Shown: positions 1 to 8,880, counted from the stretch's first letter. The stretch: DNA of 38,577 bases from Alphaproteobacteria bacterium (GCA_019240125.1 JAFAYW010000072.1:1-38577); one strand, 5' to 3'. A program made the numbers and translations. Notes: generated from the letters alone by a model not told the origin.

Positions 1-923
1 TCAAGGACGAAATCCCCGCCGACCTCGAAACGGCGGTCGTTCTCAATCCGGCCGATCTGACGCCGGAGCATACGGCGCAAGCTGAAATCCTCGTCAGCAA
101 TCATTGGAAGGCCGAGTATCCGCCGGCACCGCAGTTGCGGCTGGTGCAATCGGTGGCGACCGGCATCGATCTGTTCGAGCTGGCGGCGCTGCCGAAAGGC
201 GCCGCAGTATGCAATTGCTTCGGCCACGAAACCTCGATCGCCGAATACATCATCATGACCTGGCTGGCCCTGCATCACCGGCTGTTCGCGATCGCCGGTG
301 AGTTCCGCGAGCACGGCTCCTGGGCATCGAGCTGGGTGCAAAGTGGCGCGCCGCACGGCGAGGTGCGCAACACGACGCTCGGCATCGTCGGCTATGGCCG
401 CGTCGGCCAGGAAGTGGCGCGGCGCGCGGCGCCGTTCGGCTGCCGCATCCTCGCCGCCAATCGCAGCACTCGCGAGGCCGGTGCCGGCGTCGAGCGCGTC
501 TACCCGCTCGCCGAACTCGACGCGATGCTGCCCGAATGCGACACCGTAGCAATCTGCACTGCGCTCGGCCCCGAGACGACGGGCTTGATCACCGCACATC
601 GTTTGTCGCTGATGAAGCCGGCGGCATTCATCATCAACATCGCGCGCGGTCCGGTCATTGACGAGGAAGCCCTCTACGCTGCGCTCAGCGACAACAAGAT
701 TGGCGGTGCCGCGATCGATGTCTGGTGGCAGTACCCGAGTGTCGCCGAGCCGAACCGGCGCGGCTCGCGGCACCCGTTTCACGAGCTGCCCAATGTAATC
801 GTAACGCCGCACAATTCCGGCTGGACAGGCGGGATGATCCGCCGCCGCTGGGATGAGAATACCGAAAACATCCGCCGCTTTTGCCGCGGCGACAGCTTGA
901 TCAATCTGGTCGCGACGATCTGA
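1..923 (+). CDS. D-2-hydroxyacid dehydrogenase family protein (5' truncated by window)
   Basis: The frame is open from base 3, so the true start lies outside the window; the TTG at 135 is internal. The visible part begins within the N-terminal substrate domain and aligns end to end with the next gene, so perhaps 20 residues are missing. The Rossmann fingerprint GYGRVG is followed at the end of the second strand by ANRS rather than an acidic residue, which suggests NADP(H) preference (inference). The Arg in NIARG and the His in TPHNSG are the usual catalytic positions. The stretch DVWWQYP carries Tyr where most family members have the catalytic Glu of DVFxxEP. Expected reaction is reversible reduction of a 2-keto acid to a D-2-hydroxyacid; the substrate is unknown. 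It ends 37 bases before its paralogue and is probably in the same operon. Confidence 0.88.
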   Translation, partial: KDEIPADLETAVVLNPADLTPEHTAQAEILVSNHWKAEYPPAPQLRLVQSVATGIDLFELAALPKGAAVCNCFGHETSIAEYIIMTWLALHHRLFAIAGEFREHGSWASSWVQSGAPHGEVRNTTLGIVGYGRVGQEVARRAAPFGCRILAANRSTREAGAGVERVYPLAELDAMLPECDTVAICTALGPETTGLITAHRLSLMKPAAFIINIARGPVIDEEALYAALSDNKIGGAAIDVWWQYPSVAEPNRRGSRHPFHELPNVIVTPHNSGWTGGMIRRRWDENTENIRRFCRGDSLINLVATI

Positions 924-960
924 CCGGCCTTAATTCTCTGCAATTTTCGGAAGGCGAGCG

Positions 961-1941
961 ATGAAGACCTTGTTCCTGGGCGCCCTCGCGGCGCGTGTGG
1001 CGCCGCGCATCCTCGCCAAGATGGCCGAGAAGGACAAGATCGAGCCAACGATCCAGGCCGACCTCAACGATCAGCAGAAGATGATCCCCGCACTGGCCGA
1101 GGCCGAGATTGTCGTCTGCCACATCTGGCGGGAAGATTTCCCGCAGGCGCCGCGCCTCAAATTGATGCAGACCGCGACCGCCGGCATCGACTGGATCGAA
1201 ATCCCCGCGCTGCCCAGCGGCGTCACCGTCTGCAACGTGTTCGGGCACGAGCCGGCGATCGCTGAATACATCATGGGAACGATGCTGGCGCTGACATTGC
1301 GCCTGTTCCAGACCGTCGAGGATTTCCGCGGCGGGTCCTGGGGCGGCCATCAGCCGGCTGGTGGGTCGCCGCACGGCGAGATCTTTGGCAGGACGATCGG
1401 CATTGTCGGTTATGGCCGCATCGGCCGTGACGTCGCCAAACGCGCTGCCAGCTTTGGCTGCAAGGTCATCGCCGCCAATCGGAGCCCGATTGCCGATAAG
1501 GGCGACGCCGCGGAAATCTATCCGCTGGCCGAACTCGACCAGATGCTGCCGCACTGCGATGTCGTGGTGGTGGCGGCTGGGCTGGCGCCGGAAACGCGCA
1601 ATCTGCTGGACGCCAGACGTATCGGCCTGATGAAGCCGACCGCGCTGGTGATCAATATCGGCCGCGCCCCGATCATTAATGAGGACGCCCTGTTTGACGC
1701 ACTCAGCAATAACCGCCTGGGCGGCGCCGCGCTCGATGTCTGGTGGCAGCATTTCCAGCCGGATCAGCCCAACCGCCGCCCGTCGCGACATCCGTTTCAG
1801 GAATTGCGGAACGTTCTGATGACGCCGCATTGTTCGGGCTTTACCGACGGCACCTCGGATCGGCGCTGGGGCGACCTTGCTGCCAATCTCGATCGCTTTG
1901 TGCGCGGCGAGACACTGCACAACATCGTGCTGCACACTTGA
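961..1941 (+). CDS. D-2-hydroxyacid dehydrogenase family protein
   Basis: A 326-residue cytosolic NAD(P)-dependent oxidoreductase, full length for the family. The ATG follows a GGAAGGCGAGCG ribosome binding site. Residues 1 to about 100 form the N-terminal part of the substrate domain, the Rossmann fingerprint GYGRIG is at 150-155, and the chain returns to the catalytic domain near the C-terminus. The Arg of NIGRAP and the His of MTPHCSG are present. At 259-264 the sequence is DVWWQH, so His264 stands where the catalytic Glu of DVFxxEP normally is. ANRS after strand 2 suggests NADP(H). It is a tandem paralogue of the preceding gene, and an amidase follows 28 bases later, so the three are likely co-transcribed. 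Substrate cannot be deduced. Confidence 0.92.
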   Translation: MKTLFLGALAARVAPRILAKMAEKDKIEPTIQADLNDQQKMIPALAEAEIVVCHIWREDFPQAPRLKLMQTATAGIDWIEIPALPSGVTVCNVFGHEPAIAEYIMGTMLALTLRLFQTVEDFRGGSWGGHQPAGGSPHGEIFGRTIGIVGYGRIGRDVAKRAASFGCKVIAANRSPIADKGDAAEIYPLAELDQMLPHCDVVVVAAGLAPETRNLLDARRIGLMKPTALVINIGRAPIINEDALFDALSNNRLGGAALDVWWQHFQPDQPNRRPSRHPFQELRNVLMTPHCSGFTDGTSDRRWGDLAANLDRFVRGETLHNIVLHT

Positions 1942-1969
1942 CCGCGGCGGCTCTAAGGGGGCGGGCAAT

Positions 1970-3445
1970 ATGACGGACGATATCGGGTTTATGCCCGCGA
2001 CGCGGCTGCTGGAGCTGTATCGCGCCAGGAAATTGTCTCCGGTCGAGGTGATGCGCGAGACGCTGCGGCGCCTCGAGCGCTACGAGGGCGCGATCAATGC
2101 CTTTGTGCTGTACGACCCGGATAGCGCGATGGCTGCCGCGACCGCGTCCGAGGCTCGCTGGCAAAAGGGCGAACCCCGGGGATTGCTCGACGGCATCCCG
2201 GTCGCGATCAAGGACACGCAATTGACGCGCGGCTGGCCGCGGCTGGTCGGGTCGAAGACGATCAATCCCGACCAGCCATGGCGTGAGGACGCACCGGCGA
2301 CGGCGCGGTTGCGGTCCGAAAACGCCTTGTTCTTCGGCAAGACAACCACCCCGGAATTCGGCTGGAAGCCGCTGACCGATTCGCCGCTGACCGGAATCAC
2401 CCGCAATCCCTGGGACCTCGACCGCACACCTGGCGGCAGCAGCGGCGGCAGCGCCGGGGCATTGGTGGCTGGTGTCTGCCCGCTGGCGCTCGGCACCGAT
2501 GCCGGCGGCTCGATCCGCATCCCGGCATCGTTCAGCGGCGTGTTCGGGCTGAAGCCGACCTTTGGCAGGGTGGCGCTGTATCCGCCATCGGCTTTTGGCG
2601 ACGTGTCTCATGTCGGGCCGATGAGCCGCACCGTGGCCGACGCCGCGCTGATGCTGGATGCGATGAAGGGGCCGGATTCGCGCGACTGGTACAGCCTGCC
2701 GGATGATGGCATCGCCTATAGGGAGCAGGTGCGGCAGGGCTCGCTGAAAGGCAAGCGCGTCGCGTTGTCGCCGACGCTCGGCTATGCTGAGCCGGCGCCG
2801 GCGATGCGCCGGGCTGTGGAGCGGGCGGCCCAGGTGTTCGAAGGGATGGGGGCGATTGTCGACACGGCCGACCCCTTCAGCGAGTCGCCGATGCCAATCT
2901 TTGAGCCGCTGGCCCTGGCGGGGTTCTGGGCGTTGCTGCGCGCAATGACGCCGGAGCAGATCGCGGTGATGGATCCCGCGCTGGTCGCGACATGCCGGCA
3001 CGGTGAGAGCGTGACGCAGGAGCGGCTGGTCGAGGCGCTGGGTAAACGCGCGGTGCTGGGCGCTCAGGTCAGGCAATTCTTCGATCGCTACGATCTGCTG
3101 CTGTCGCCGACCATGCCGATCACCGCCGCCTATGCCGATCCGCGCGATGACGGCCAGCCGGACCCGAACAATTACCGCGAGTGGCTGACCTATACCTGGG
3201 CCTTCAATCTGACACGCAACCCGTCCGCCTCAATCCCCTGCGGGATGATCGATGGGTTGCCGGCGGGCCTGATGGTAACGGGGCCGCTTTACGACGATCT
3301 CGGCGTGCTGCAGGCGTGTCATGCTTATGAAGGCGCGACCGCTGCAAATTGGCCGTCGCCCGAACTGGCAGCTGCGCTGGCCAAGGCCAAGAGGACGGCC
3401 GGCGGCCAGGTTACCGCCAAGATTCAGCCGTTGCAGGCGCATTGA
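1970..3445 (+). CDS. Amidase signature family hydrolase
   Basis: A 491-residue amidase signature enzyme. I chose the ATG at 1970, preceded by TAAGGGGGCGGG; the open frame runs further upstream but only over the previous gene. The Ser-cisSer-Lys triad is visible: Lys81 in PVAIKDT, Ser157/158 in the GGSSGGS loop and the nucleophile Ser181 in GTDAGGSIRIP. This spacing matches GatA-type amidases. There is no adjacent gatB or gatC, so a role in Gln-tRNA amidation is unlikely; a stand-alone small-amide hydrolase is the better reading. Its TGA shares one base with the ATG of the next gene (TGATG), so translation is likely coupled to the secreted phosphoesterase. Confidence 0.93.
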   Translation: MTDDIGFMPATRLLELYRARKLSPVEVMRETLRRLERYEGAINAFVLYDPDSAMAAATASEARWQKGEPRGLLDGIPVAIKDTQLTRGWPRLVGSKTINPDQPWREDAPATARLRSENALFFGKTTTPEFGWKPLTDSPLTGITRNPWDLDRTPGGSSGGSAGALVAGVCPLALGTDAGGSIRIPASFSGVFGLKPTFGRVALYPPSAFGDVSHVGPMSRTVADAALMLDAMKGPDSRDWYSLPDDGIAYREQVRQGSLKGKRVALSPTLGYAEPAPAMRRAVERAAQVFEGMGAIVDTADPFSESPMPIFEPLALAGFWALLRAMTPEQIAVMDPALVATCRHGESVTQERLVEALGKRAVLGAQVRQFFDRYDLLLSPTMPITAAYADPRDDGQPDPNNYREWLTYTWAFNLTRNPSASIPCGMIDGLPAGLMVTGPLYDDLGVLQACHAYEGATAANWPSPELAAALAKAKRTAGGQVTAKIQPLQAH

Positions 3446-4695
3446 TGCGGCTTCCGCGCCTTTGCTTCGCGCTGCTTTTGACGATGCTTTTGACGCTTCT
3501 GGCGCCCGGTGTCACGTGGGCCGCCGATCCCCCGGTTGTATGGACGGAGTTTGGGTCGGATGGGGCTTTATGGGGCCGGGCGGTGGTCGAACGCGGCCAG
3601 GCCTGCCCGCAACTCGTCGCCGACGGCGCGGCAAGCCCCATGCATAAGCGTGCGGCTGCGACTGACGCGTTTCCGGTTGAAACCTGCGAGGCAAAACTTC
3701 CGGCAAATGCATCGCAGGTGACCCTCGCCGGAAAACCGATCGCCAGGGCGCCCGCGACCGTGCACCGGATCGCCGTTATCGGCGACACCGGGTGCCGCAT
3801 CGAAGGCCGCACGGCGCAGGATTGCCGCGATCCGGCCGCCTGGCCCTTCGCTGCGATCGCGCAGGGCGCGGCGTCGCACAAGCCCGATCTGGTCATCCAT
3901 GTCGGCGATTATTTCTATCGCGAAGACCCGTGCCCGGCCCGCAATACGGGCTGTGCCGGCAGCCCCTTTGGCGATAAATGGGCGACGTGGAAGGCCGAGT
4001 TCTTCGATCCAGCGGCGCCGTTATTGGCGGCGGCGCCATGGGTCGTGATCCGAGGCAATCACGAGATCTGCAAGCGGGGCGGACATGGCTGGTTCCGGCT
4101 GCTCGACCCGTTCCCAGCGCGCAATGACTGCGCCGACCGCACGCCACCCTATCGGGTCTCGGTCGGCGGGCTATCATTGCTGCCGTTCGACGATGCCGAT
4201 TCGAGCGATTTTCTCGCGCCCCCCGACAAGGTTGCGGCTTACGGGTCTCAGCTGGCGCAGGTTCTGGCGAATGCGCCGGCACATTCGTGGCTTATCACGC
4301 ATCGCCCGATCTGGGCGCTCGCGCAGGAAAAGATCGTCGACCTGACTATCAACATAACGATGCAACAGGCGATCAAGGGCCACGTGCCGGCCGGTCTCGA
4401 CATGGTCCTGTCCGGCCATCTGCACGATTTTCTCAGCTACGATTTCGGCCCCGACCGGCCAGCGCAGCTGGTCGTGGGCACCGGCGGCGACACCCTCCTC
4501 AAGCTCGGCGACAGCAAGATCGTCGGCGCCGACATCGATGGGACGCTGGTACGGCACGCTTTCGCGGCGCAACGCTTTGGCTATTTCATCATGGACCATA
4601 ACGCCGATGGCGGTTGGGACGGCGTCTTGTACGCGCCGGACGACACGGTGTTGGGCCGCTGTCGCCTCGCCGGTCGCGATCTCGATTGCCACTGA
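3445..4695 (+). CDS. Secreted calcineurin-like metallophosphoesterase
   Basis: 416 residues. The ATG at 3445 overlaps the amidase stop by one base. Residues 1-27 form a classical Sec signal peptide (MRLPR, then a Leu-rich core, ending TWA before ADPP), so the enzyme should be periplasmic. The dimetal phosphoesterase motifs appear in order: GDTG at 113-116, GDYFYRED from 154, RGNHE at 203-207, THRP with His286, and GHLHDF with His325 and His327. This is the complete metallophosphatase ligand set; substrate is unknown. Several Cys residues (for example C117 and the CPARNTGC stretch) fit an exported, disulfide-bonded protein. The open frame upstream of 3445 lies within the amidase in another frame and is not coding. 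Confidence 0.92.
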   Translation: MRLPRLCFALLLTMLLTLLAPGVTWAADPPVVWTEFGSDGALWGRAVVERGQACPQLVADGAASPMHKRAAATDAFPVETCEAKLPANASQVTLAGKPIARAPATVHRIAVIGDTGCRIEGRTAQDCRDPAAWPFAAIAQGAASHKPDLVIHVGDYFYREDPCPARNTGCAGSPFGDKWATWKAEFFDPAAPLLAAAPWVVIRGNHEICKRGGHGWFRLLDPFPARNDCADRTPPYRVSVGGLSLLPFDDADSSDFLAPPDKVAAYGSQLAQVLANAPAHSWLITHRPIWALAQEKIVDLTINITMQQAIKGHVPAGLDMVLSGHLHDFLSYDFGPDRPAQLVVGTGGDTLLKLGDSKIVGADIDGTLVRHAFAAQRFGYFIMDHNADGGWDGVLYAPDDTVLGRCRLAGRDLDCH

Positions 4696-4808
4696 GGCGC
4701 AAGGACTGCGCGTCTCCGTTCGACACAAGCCGCGGCGCCGTGGTCTTGTAAAGCAGCCGGAAGCGCGCAACCTGTTCGCCGGCAAAATCGCCTCGCTCGG
4801 GTTTCCGC

Positions 4809-5909
4809 ATGCACTTTCCGTGGTGGTTTCTGGTTCTCGCGATGCTCGCCATGGCGACCCCGGTGACGAGCCTGGCGTTGATTGGGACTGGCATCGGCTG
4901 GCGGCTCTCGCGCAAGCGAGGCAGGGCCGGCACGGCGCGCGTTTTTGCCTGGAGCACCGCTATCGTCCTCCCGTTCTGGTTGGCCGGGGCGGGGTTTGGC
5001 ATCTGGATGATTGGCGAGCAGGTCGCGTCGGATGCTGAATGGGCTCGCCTGAATTACAAGGTCAAGGAGGCCACGCGGGTCGACGGCGTTAACGTGCCGG
5101 CGGGCGCCGCGGTATCGCTCGGGAAGGACGGCACCCTCTACACTGTCAGCCTGCCCGACGGCGTCACGCTCGAAGCGGGCGGCGCGACCTGGCAGCACGC
5201 GGTCAGCTTTGGCGCCCATGCGTGGGTGACCGACGGGTCACTGGCGGTGGACGCCTTAATCCAGGGCGTCCCCTGCCAGCACGATCAGGTGGCCGGTTTC
5301 TGGAGCGAAGGCCAGCTGAAAGGGTGCACCCTGTCGCGCGACGCCACTGTCGTCGCGACGATCATGGCGCGGAGCGGGTCGGCCCACCCGCAGGATTTCT
5401 CGTGTCGCGCCGAGACCCCGATCGAGATGCAGCTGCTCGGTCACGGTGATCTCGGTGCCTGCATCCTGGCGACGCCGACCGAAATCGACGGTGTGACATG
5501 CGCCGCCGGCGCGGAGATCAAGCTGGTAAACCAGATGCTTTACCATTGCACGGTGGCAACGCAGACCCGCTTTGGCCCGGTCGAGCTGCCACCGGGCTCG
5601 CTCGTCGCGTATATCGGCCCGCGGCCGGAATGGTTCAGGCTGCCGCAAACCGGGCCGGCGATCGACGCGTTTGGCTTCAACCTGCCGGCCGGCACCGAAG
5701 CCGGCTTCTGCTATCAGAGCGAGGCGCTGCAGCGGCTCACGGTCGATCAAACCGCCTATATCACGATCGCGGGCGTGAAACTGACCGGTGCGGTCGATTT
5801 CGATTGCGGCCCGTTCCGCGAAGGCACCCTGTTTGAGGACAGCGTGATCGACGGCAGGCAACGCCCGCGCGGCGAGCGGATATCGCAAGCCGATCTGTCA
5901 CCGAACTAA
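4809..5909 (+). CDS. Hypothetical protein with two N-terminal membrane segments
   Basis: 366 residues; I do not recognise the family. Two hydrophobic segments near residues 5-31 and 46-68 are separated by a basic turn (SRKRGRAG), predicting a hairpin anchor. The remaining roughly 290 residues form a soluble domain rich in short beta-like stretches, with several Cys and repeated phrases of the form VDGVNVPAGAAV and IDGVTCAAGAEI. This suggests an internally repeated beta structure, probably in the periplasm. It lies 113 bases after the metallophosphoesterase on the same strand and is convergent with lon. The 4696-4808 gap shows no clear promoter or terminator, so co-transcription with the upstream genes is possible. 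Confidence 0.75.
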   Translation: MHFPWWFLVLAMLAMATPVTSLALIGTGIGWRLSRKRGRAGTARVFAWSTAIVLPFWLAGAGFGIWMIGEQVASDAEWARLNYKVKEATRVDGVNVPAGAAVSLGKDGTLYTVSLPDGVTLEAGGATWQHAVSFGAHAWVTDGSLAVDALIQGVPCQHDQVAGFWSEGQLKGCTLSRDATVVATIMARSGSAHPQDFSCRAETPIEMQLLGHGDLGACILATPTEIDGVTCAAGAEIKLVNQMLYHCTVATQTRFGPVELPPGSLVAYIGPRPEWFRLPQTGPAIDAFGFNLPAGTEAGFCYQSEALQRLTVDQTAYITIAGVKLTGAVDFDCGPFREGTLFEDSVIDGRQRPRGERISQADLSPN

Positions 5910-5946
5910 GCCAATCCGCGCGTTTCCCGGCCCGGTTTCCGGCGGC

Positions 5947-8415
5947 TCAGTCCGCCGCGGTTTCGAGCACGGGTGCGTCGCGTCGGCTGTCTGCGGTTGC
6001 GAGCGCCGCCTCTGTCACGTCCTCGACCCGCTCGGCCCAGATAAAGCGCAATGCATCGCGCGCGGCGTCGGGGATTTCCTCGTAATCCTTGCGATTGCGT
6101 GCCGGCAGGATGACCGTCGTCAGCCCGGCGCCGGCCGCCGCGACGACCTTTTCCTTGATACCGCCGACCGGCAGCACGAGCCCGCGCAGGCTGATCTCGC
6201 CGGTCATCGCCGTGGTGCTGTTGACGGTGCGTCCCGTCAATAACGAGACGAGTGCCGTGAACATCGCGACGCCGGCGCTCGGCCCATCCTTGGGGATGGC
6301 GCCGGCCGGGACATGCACATGGATGTCGCTGCCCTCGAAGATGGTCGGGTCGATCCCCAGCGCTACCGCCTTACTCTTCACCAGCGACAAGGCGGCCTGG
6401 GCGCTCTCCTTCATCACATCGCCGAGCTGCCCGGTCAGGATCAGCCCGCCGCGGCCGGGAATGCGGGTCGCCTCGATAAACAGGATGTCGCCGCCGACCG
6501 GTGTCCAGGCTAGGCCGGTGGCGACGCCCGGCGTGCTGGTGCGCATCGCCACCTCGCCCTCGAAGCGGCGCGGCCCCAGCGAATCGTGCAATGTCTCGGT
6601 GGTGAGTTTGACGTGTTCGGCGGTAGCCTCGGCTACCTGCATCGCGACGCCCCGCAACGCCGTACCGATCTCGCGTTCGAGCTGACGCACGCCGGCTTCG
6701 CGGGTGTAATCGCGGATGATCGAGTGGATCGCGGCGTCGTCGATCTCGGCCTGCTCGGGTTTGAGCCCATTCGCCTTGAGCTGGCGTGCGATCAGGTAGC
6801 GCTTGGCGATCTCGAATTTTTCCTCCTCGGTATAGCCGGGCAGGGTGATGACCTCCATGCGGTCACGCAGCGGCCCCGGGATATCGTCGATAACGTTGGC
6901 GGTGCAGATGAACATTACCCGCGACAGGTCGAAGGTGACGCCGAGATAGTTGTCCCGGAAGGTCGAGTTCTGCTCAGGGTCCAGCACCTCGAGCAAAGCC
7001 GAGGCGGGATCGCCCTGGACGCCGCGGCCGAGCTTATCGATCTCATCGAGCATCATCACGCAATTGCGGGTGGCGGCGCGGCGTATGCCTTGCAGGATAT
7101 TGCCCGGCAGCGCGCCAATATAGGTGCGCCGGTGGCCGCGGATCTCCGCCTCGTCATGCACACCGCCGAGGCTGACCCGAACAAATTTACGGCCGGTCGC
7201 CCTGGCGATGCTTTGGCCGAGCGACGTCTTGCCGACACCCGGCGGGCCGACAAAGCACAGTATCGGGCTGCGGCCCTGCGGGTTTAGCTTGTGGATCGCG
7301 AGATATTCGAGGATGCGCCGTTTGATCTTGCGCAATCCGTAGTGGTCATCATCGAGCGTTTTGCGCGCCTCGGCGATGTCGATCGGCGCCTCATCTTCGA
7401 CTGACCAGGGCAACTCGGTCAGCCACTCGATATAAGTGCGGACCATCGAGTATTCGCCGGCTGCCTCGGGCATGCGTTCGAGCCGCCCAAGCTCCTTACG
7501 AGCGTGAGAGTCGACTTCCTCAGGCATCTTGGCGTCATCGATCTTCTGACGAAGCTCGGCGATCTCCTGGCCCTTCGCGTCGTCGCCTTCGCCGAGCTCC
7601 TTCTGGATGGTCTTAAGCTGCTCGCGCAGCAGGAACTCGCGCTGCCGCTCGTCCATTGTCTCCTTGGTGCGGTCGCTGATCTGGCGCGACAAGCGCAAGA
7701 CTTCGAGCCGGTAACCGAGTAACTGCGAGATGCGTTCGAGGCGCCGCGCGATTGGGAAGATCTCGAGGATTTCCTGCTTCTCGGCTGCGGTGATGTCCAT
7801 AAAGCTGGCGATCATATCGGCCAGCGCCGGGGCCGCCGTGACGCTCTGTACCGCATTTACCAGCTCGCTCGGCGTCTGCGGCAGAAGCTGCAATACCTCG
7901 AGAGCCTGTGAGCGCAGATTGTGCAGCCTGGCGTCGATCTCGGTGTTCTGTTCCTCGGGCTCCGGTACCGCCTCGATGCGCGCCACGAAGAACGGATAGC
8001 CGTCGAGGAATTCCTTGATCTTGAAGCGACGCTCGCCCTGGCAGATCACATGGTGCGCGCCATCCGGGCTCGTCACGTAACGCAGCAGGTTCGCTTCGGT
8101 GCCGACCTCGTGCAGATCGCCGGGCATCGGATGATCGGAAGCGGCGTCGCGCTGCAACACAAGACCGACCGGGCGACTGAGCCGAATGGCCGTTTGCGCC
8201 GCAATTACCGAGCGCTGCCGCCCCAGCGTCATCGGCAAGACCGTGCCGGGAAACAACACGAGGTTGCGCGTGGTGATCAGGATCAGCGCATCTTCCGGAA
8301 CCGCGATTGTCTCGGCGCCATTCGGTTCAGCGGCAACCGGTGTGGCGGGTGCGCTGTCGTTATCGGCTGGAGTGGATTTGGCCTCATCCGGTGGCGCCGG
8401 CGTTTGTTCGTTCAT
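5947..8415 (-). CDS. lon: ATP-dependent Lon protease
   Basis: 822 residues, typical LonA size. Order: an Ala/Pro/acidic N-terminal tail of about 40 residues, the substrate-binding N domain beginning ALILITTRNLVLFPG, a central coiled region, the AAA+ module with Walker A GPPGVGKT at 390-397 and Walker B MMLDEID, and the C-terminal protease with Ser713 in KDGPSAGVA and Lys756 in GGIKEKV. The spacing of 43 between Ser and Lys matches E. coli Lon (679/722). It degrades misfolded and regulatory proteins in the cytosol. The ATG at 8415 shares one base with the hsp20 stop (TGATG), so I chose it over the TTG one codon upstream. Expression probably follows hsp20 from the heat-shock-like promoter at 8853-8880. 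Confidence 0.98.
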   Translation of the reverse strand: MNEQTPAPPDEAKSTPADNDSAPATPVAAEPNGAETIAVPEDALILITTRNLVLFPGTVLPMTLGRQRSVIAAQTAIRLSRPVGLVLQRDAASDHPMPGDLHEVGTEANLLRYVTSPDGAHHVICQGERRFKIKEFLDGYPFFVARIEAVPEPEEQNTEIDARLHNLRSQALEVLQLLPQTPSELVNAVQSVTAAPALADMIASFMDITAAEKQEILEIFPIARRLERISQLLGYRLEVLRLSRQISDRTKETMDERQREFLLREQLKTIQKELGEGDDAKGQEIAELRQKIDDAKMPEEVDSHARKELGRLERMPEAAGEYSMVRTYIEWLTELPWSVEDEAPIDIAEARKTLDDDHYGLRKIKRRILEYLAIHKLNPQGRSPILCFVGPPGVGKTSLGQSIARATGRKFVRVSLGGVHDEAEIRGHRRTYIGALPGNILQGIRRAATRNCVMMLDEIDKLGRGVQGDPASALLEVLDPEQNSTFRDNYLGVTFDLSRVMFICTANVIDDIPGPLRDRMEVITLPGYTEEEKFEIAKRYLIARQLKANGLKPEQAEIDDAAIHSIIRDYTREAGVRQLEREIGTALRGVAMQVAEATAEHVKLTTETLHDSLGPRRFEGEVAMRTSTPGVATGLAWTPVGGDILFIEATRIPGRGGLILTGQLGDVMKESAQAALSLVKSKAVALGIDPTIFEGSDIHVHVPAGAIPKDGPSAGVAMFTALVSLLTGRTVNSTTAMTGEISLRGLVLPVGGIKEKVVAAAGAGLTTVILPARNRKDYEEIPDAARDALRFIWAERVEDVTEAALATADSRRDAPVLETAAD

Positions 8416-8810
8416 CAACGCGGTTCCTTTTCGAGGCGCAGCATCAGACAGCCATCGGCCAGGTGCCGCCCCGAGATGTGAAACGGCACGGGCGGCAACT
8501 CAATCCGCCGCTCGAAATGCCCGTATGGAATTTCCATCCGCAGGATGCGCGCACTCTGAAGCTCGTGGGGCAGGGGGCGCTCGCCCCGGATCGTCAGGAT
8601 GCCGGCGTCGAGGGTCACCGAAATGCTGTCAAGATGGACCCCCGGTAATGCCACAAGAATGATGAGCGCCTTGTCGGTCTCGAAGACATCGATCGGCGCC
8701 TCCCAATGCGGCGTCGAGTGATGAAAGAACTGTCGTCGCAGCCGATCGGCCCGCTCCATGCTGCGGCATGCGTCGGCCCACATCATCGCTTCCAGCTGAC
8801 GTTTCGACAT
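8415..8810 (-). CDS. Small heat shock protein, Hsp20/alpha-crystallin family
   Basis: 131 residues from the ATG at 8810. A TTG at 8843 would add 11 residues, and neither start has a strong Shine-Dalgarno sequence. A short N-terminal helix (MWADACRSMERADRLRRQFF) leads into an alpha-crystallin domain that begins WEAPIDVFET and contains ALPGVHLDSISVTLDAGILTI. The usual A-x-x-x-N-G-V/I-L signature appears in the relaxed form LADGCLMLRL near the end. The protein is expected to be an ATP-independent holdase. Its stop overlaps the lon start, pairing a chaperone with a protease. This N-terminal arrangement resembles alphaproteobacterial Hsp20 proteins found beside lon (recalled family knowledge). Confidence 0.9.
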   Translation of the reverse strand: MSKRQLEAMMWADACRSMERADRLRRQFFHHSTPHWEAPIDVFETDKALIILVALPGVHLDSISVTLDAGILTIRGERPLPHELQSARILRMEIPYGHFERRIELPPVPFHISGRHLADGCLMLRLEKEPR

Positions 8811-8852
8811 GGATCGGCTCTGATCTGCTTGTTCAATATGCAATGGTGTTTA

Positions 8853-8880
8853 GATATGGGCGCTCGCGCCCGCGATCAAA
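8853..8880 (-). promoter_or_regulatory. Sigma-32-like heat-shock promoter for hsp20-lon, containing a palindrome
   Basis: On the minus strand TTTGATC (8880-8874) is followed after 13 bases by CCCATATC (8860-8853). This compares with the heat-shock consensus CTTGAAA, N11-16, CCCCATNT; the -10 match is good and the -35 keeps only the TTGA core. The spacer and the edge of the -10 are occupied by a perfect 6-bp inverted repeat, GGGCGC-GA-GCGCCC (8858-8871). Transcription would begin near 8845, about 35 bases before the chosen hsp20 ATG. The match is by eye. Confidence 0.45.

Noticed and set aside
1841-3076. Long minus-strand frame opposite the amidase
   Set aside because: Arg/His-rich translation typical of antisense frames in GC-rich genes, with no motif and no start context.
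1970-3445. GatA subunit of the amidotransferase
   Set aside because: The catalytic triad fits, but no gatB or gatC is nearby and many stand-alone amidases share the signature.
8811-8852. ROSE-type RNA thermometer or CIRCE operator before hsp20
   Set aside because: The leader is too short for a ROSE element and no TTAGCACTC inverted repeat is present.
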